DNA of 33,450 nt from Treponema sp. (lineage in GTDB: Bacteria > Spirochaetota > Spirochaetia > Treponematales > Treponemataceae), in the NCBI RefSeq assembly GCF_017430385.1, contig NZ_JAFRNB010000100.1:1-33450 (forward strand), in the 5' to 3' direction. A model generated the notes under the pieces. That model searched no databases. It was not told the DNA's origin and was given only the letters and a program-made list of their open reading frames with translations. The first letter of the stretch is position 1. Every line of letters starts with the position of its first letter. The position numbers were made by a program, and so were the translations under genes. Shown here piece by piece: positions 31,595 through 33,450 of this stretch.

Positions 31595-31714
31595 AACCAC
31601 AGATTACACAGATTACACCGATTATAAATTCCGTATTACGAAAATCTCGACTTTTATACGACAATTTTTCGTAAATGAACTATTTAATCTGTGACATCTG
31701 TGTAATCTGTGGTT
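31595..31714. repeat. inverted repeat of CAGATTACA units between cbiK and the next gene
   Basis: Arms 31595-31624 and 31685-31714 are 30 bases each and pair at 27 positions. Each arm contains tandem CAGATTACA-like units (AACCACAGATTACACAGATT). The 60-base loop contains a second inverted repeat, TTACGAAAA/TTTTTCGTAA. The whole fills the gap between cbiK and the exported-protein gene and could form a large RNA hairpin reducing readthrough. Confidence 0.8.
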
Positions 31715-31722
31715 TCAAAATT

Positions 31723-32610
31723 TTATTTGTTAATTGAAGCCTTTACGTGGTCAACATAAATCTGCTGAATTGTTGCATCCTGGCCAAGACCTTCGAGCAC
31801 ACACTCAACCTCGAATCCGGCTTTCTGGAATATTGATTTCCATGAATCATCCTCGTCGCCAGCCATATCGTTGTTTGCGTGATCACCTGCTACAACCATG
31901 AGCGGATTGAGGACGACTTTTTTGTATGAGCCTTTTGCCTGAACTGCAGCGAGCAAGTCTTCTACGCTAGGTTTAGCCTCAACTGTGCCGACATAGTAGT
32001 TAGCATAGCCTTTTGAAGCCAGAACTTCCTGCATTTTTGCGTAAACGCCGTTTGAAGCAGCCTCTGTTCCGTGTCCCATGAAACAAATTGCTGTTGCGCC
32101 GTCGTCGAATTTCTTTGTTTTTGCTGTGATTGCGTCTGCTACGCGAGAAAAATCCTCGTCTGTTGTGAGAAGCGGAGTTGAGAGAACGACCTTGCTGAAT
32201 TTGCTCTCGTATTTAGCAAGAATCTTCTGCAAGTCTGTGTACTCAAAGCCGTTCATAAGGTGAGTTGGCTGAACGACCAGTGTTTTTACGCCCTCGTTTG
32301 CGGCGCGAGTCAAAGCCTCGTCAACATTATCAACTGTGATATTGTCGCGCTCTTTGAGGATTTTGATGATTGTGTCTGCTGTGAAAGCGCGGGCAACCTT
32401 GTAATCCGGGAAAGCTTTTGCGATTGCGCCCTCGATTCCACCGATTGTAAGCTCGCGTGAATTGTTGTAGCTTGTTCCGAAAGATACGACGAGGATTTCT
32501 TTGTCGTTAGAAGCGGCTACCTTTGTGCTGCCACAAGATGTGAAAACTGATGAAAAAAGTACGCTTGCACTCAATGCTGCGAGTGCGACCAATTTTGAAC
32601 ATTTGTTCAT
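31723..32610 (-). CDS. cbiK: sirohydrochlorin cobaltochelatase CbiK, lipoprotein form
   Basis: A 295-residue anaerobic cobaltochelatase, which inserts cobalt into sirohydrochlorin (precorrin-2 level). Family marks: ILVVSFGTSYNNSRELTIGGIEGAI, the metal-site histidines in CFMGHGTEAA and VVAGDHANNDMAGDEDDSW, and TLVVQPTHLMNGFEY. The N-terminus is a signal peptide with lipobox FTSC (MNKCSKLVALAALSASV...SSVFTSC), so the enzyme is predicted to be anchored outside the cytoplasmic membrane, as for the periplasmic CbiK type known in Desulfovibrio. AGGAG lies 7 bases before the ATG. A cobalamin riboswitch precedes it. With an extracytoplasmic location it may serve cobalt/tetrapyrrole capture rather than synthesis. 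Confidence 0.93.
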   Translation of the reverse strand: MNKCSKLVALAALSASVLFSSVFTSCGSTKVAASNDKEILVVSFGTSYNNSRELTIGGIEGAIAKAFPDYKVARAFTADTIIKILKERDNITVDNVDEALTRAANEGVKTLVVQPTHLMNGFEYTDLQKILAKYESKFSKVVLSTPLLTTDEDFSRVADAITAKTKKFDDGATAICFMGHGTEAASNGVYAKMQEVLASKGYANYYVGTVEAKPSVEDLLAAVQAKGSYKKVVLNPLMVVAGDHANNDMAGDEDDSWKSIFQKAGFEVECVLEGLGQDATIQQIYVDHVKASINK

Positions 32611-32624
32611 TTAAAAACTCCTAT

Positions 32625-32745
32625 AGAACACTGCGTTAGCAGCGTTGCATGGAGGCAACGGATAAGCAAGTTTTCGCCAACGGTGAAAACTTGGCCGTGA
32701 AAAAATTACAGGGATGTAATTTTTTCATGCCTCCTTTGTCTCGAA
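32625..32745 (-). other. structured leader between riboswitch and cbiK, looks like an inserted modular repeat
   Basis: Four hairpins follow each other: 32631-32642 (CTGC..GCAG), 32643-32660 (CGTTGC..GCAACG), 32667-32693 (CAAGTTTTC..GAAAACTTG) and 32698-32727 (TGAAAAAATTACA..TGTAATTTTTTCA). GGAGGCA at 32651-32657 can also pair with TGCCTCC at 32728-32734, closing the last two into one larger structure. The last hairpin's T-rich arm could act as a weak terminator on the minus strand. The 73-codon open frame across this stretch is not a gene. Confidence 0.6.
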
Positions 32746-32765
32746 GAAGACATCTTATAAATCTT

Positions 32766-32880
32766 AGGCTGGTGTCTGGCTCAGAAAGAAAACCTTTCAA
32801 CACAGTAGCGGCACTGCCCGGGATTTTCACCCGGTTCCCATTTAAGCCCGCCTCCAACTGCTGCTGTTATGCGGGCACCT
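32766..32880 (-). promoter_or_regulatory. cobalamin riboswitch controlling cbiK
   Basis: The minus strand carries the conserved B12-element core: TGGGAACCGGGTGAAAATCC, then GGCAGTGCCGCTACTGTG, then the B12 box GAGCCAGACACCAGCC. The AGGTGCCCGC beginning fits the outer stem. It senses adenosyl- or methylcobalamin and lowers expression when B12 is plentiful. It is about 155 bases ahead of the cbiK start codon. Confidence 0.95.
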
Positions 32881-32894
32881 AAAATTTTATGAAA

Positions 32895-32923
32895 AGTTTA
32901 GCAGATATTGGAAAATCTTGCAA
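32895..32923 (-). promoter_or_regulatory. promoter of the riboswitch-cbiK transcript
   Basis: Minus strand -35 TTGCAA, 17-base spacer, -10 TAAACT; transcription would start a few bases before the riboswitch. Confidence 0.65.
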
Positions 32924-32963
32924 TCATTTACGACTTTCTAAAAATGAAGCTCTTTTCAAACCG

Positions 32964-32992
32964 TTGCCCCGACTAGGATAAATTATTATAAT
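32964..32992 (+). promoter_or_regulatory. promoter of the TRAP transporter gene
   Basis: -35 TTGCCC, 17-base spacer, -10 TATAAT. It is divergent from the riboswitch promoter about 40 bases away. A AAAGGGG ribosome site precedes the ATG at 33026. Confidence 0.7.
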
Positions 32993-33025
32993 TCTATATC
33001 ACAAAAAAAATTAAAGGGGTTTCTC

Positions 33026-33450
33026 ATGTTTAAAAAAGTCATGAGTGCGGTTGCCGTGGTAGAAAAATACCTTCTGGCAATCACAATGTCCGTTACGCTT
33101 GCCTTTACTTTCGCAAACGTTATCGGAAGGTTTGTTTTCAATCATTCACTGGCCTTTGCTGATGAGCTTGTGATTGCACTGTTCGTTCTTGTTTCGCTCA
33201 TGGGTGCTGCTCTCTGTGCACGCGAAAATGACGGTCTGATCGGTCTTGCCCTTGTTTCAAGCCGTCTCAGCGGAACTAAAAAAACTGTCCAGAAATTGTT
33301 TTCTGGCATCATCTGCATTATCTACTGTATAATTCTTACATGGCAGGGATTTATCCGCATGGTTTCAAGTATGCAGCAGGGCGAGCACACTTTCGTAATG
33401 CATCTTCCACGCTGGATTTTCTGGTCTTTTGTTCCTGTCTGCGGCATCTG
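33026..33450 (+). CDS. TRAP transporter small permease (DctQ-like), partial
   Basis: About 141 residues before the right edge, starting MFKKVMSAVAVVEKYLLAIT. Four-helix DctQ pattern: helix 1 LLAITMSVTLAFTFANVIGR followed by FVFNHSLAFADELVIALFVLVSLMGAALCARENDGLIG, where the F-x-x-S..W/A-x-E-L/E and AA...R....I marks of the family are seen, then helix 3 (IICIIYCIILTWQ) and the start of helix 4 (LPRWIFWSFVPVCG). It forms the small membrane subunit of a sodium-driven organic-acid uptake system with DctM and DctP, expected downstream. The start has AAAGGGG 6-7 bases upstream and a good promoter. Confidence 0.9.
   Translation, partial: MFKKVMSAVAVVEKYLLAITMSVTLAFTFANVIGRFVFNHSLAFADELVIALFVLVSLMGAALCARENDGLIGLALVSSRLSGTKKTVQKLFSGIICIIYCIILTWQGFIRMVSSMQQGEHTFVMHLPRWIFWSFVPVCGI

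Noticed and set aside
32636..32857. A 73-codon minus-strand open frame
   Set aside because: It lies entirely in the cobalamin riboswitch and its structured leader; the apparent protein is translated RNA structure.
1..33450. CRISPR array or cas genes, suggested by the CARF-like protein
   Set aside because: No regularly spaced direct repeats with unique spacers and no Cas10, Cas6, Csm/Cmr or Cas1/2-like proteins are seen in the window.
1..33450. Integrase, transposase, tRNA or attachment sites bordering the island
   Set aside because: No such protein motifs or cloverleaf sequences were recognised; the 13-base shared motif could be read as direct repeats, but both copies lie in upstream regions, which fits regulation better.

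Overview
The window looks like a chromosomal segment of a host-associated or anaerobic Treponema-like spirochaete. This is an inference from gene content and style (urease, B12/corrinoid genes, TRAP transporter, lipoprotein signal peptides, moderately AT-rich sequence); no rRNA or other taxonomic marker is present. Nearly everything is on the minus strand; the clear exceptions are an Abi_2-like gene (6539-7522) and the start of a TRAP permease gene at the right edge.

Layout. (1) 1-475: 5' end of a urease operon (ureA, then ureB cut by the window edge). (2) 745-6422: a corrinoid/iron-complex uptake and cobalamin synthesis cluster: lipoprotein binding protein, FecCD/BtuC-type permease, a small exported protein, and an ABC ATPase fused in frame to cobyric acid synthase CobQ. 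Palindromic and GGAAAGT-type repeats sit inside the coding sequence of the fusion. (3) 6539-29557: a defence- or stress-like island of about 23 kb. One + strand Abi_2 (HEPN) gene faces a run of thirteen minus-strand genes packed head to tail. In transcription order these are: two von Willebrand A proteins, a protein kinase with a zinc ribbon, an SF1 helicase, a winged-helix/HEPN-like protein, a coiled-coil McrB-like AAA+ ATPase, a large partner with a DUF2357-like stretch, a small zinc-knuckle protein, a TM1812/CARF-like protein, a divergent sigma-70-like protein, then after an internal terminator two membrane proteins, a RavA-like MoxR ATPase with a C-terminal DUF1566-like domain, and a ViaA-like VWA protein. 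(4) 29716-32880: a PfkB-family kinase with its own promoter, an exported beta-rich protein, and a lipoprotein form of the cobaltochelatase CbiK behind a clear cobalamin riboswitch. (5) 33026-end: a TRAP transporter small subunit.

How the parts may work together. The flanking genes are ordinary metabolism (urease, B12 uptake and synthesis). The island combines components that established work places in NTP-driven conflict or stress systems: TerY-type VWA plus kinase, McrB-type AAA+, MoxR plus VWA, HEPN and CARF. The most unusual part is a CARF-like sensor two bases upstream of a sigma-like factor, with no CRISPR array or cas gene in view. A 37-base motif (27 identical positions, including a 13-base identical block) lies upstream of both the first gene of the island and the small zinc-protein gene that leads the CARF/sigma section. 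This suggests co-regulation of two modules, possibly by the island's own sigma-like factor; that last step is inference only.

A second theme is repeat DNA read as protein. At least three unrelated repeat types are translated in frame inside genes, similar in kind to the palindromic elements known in Rickettsia coding sequences. I saw no integrase, transposase, tRNA, rRNA or CRISPR array.
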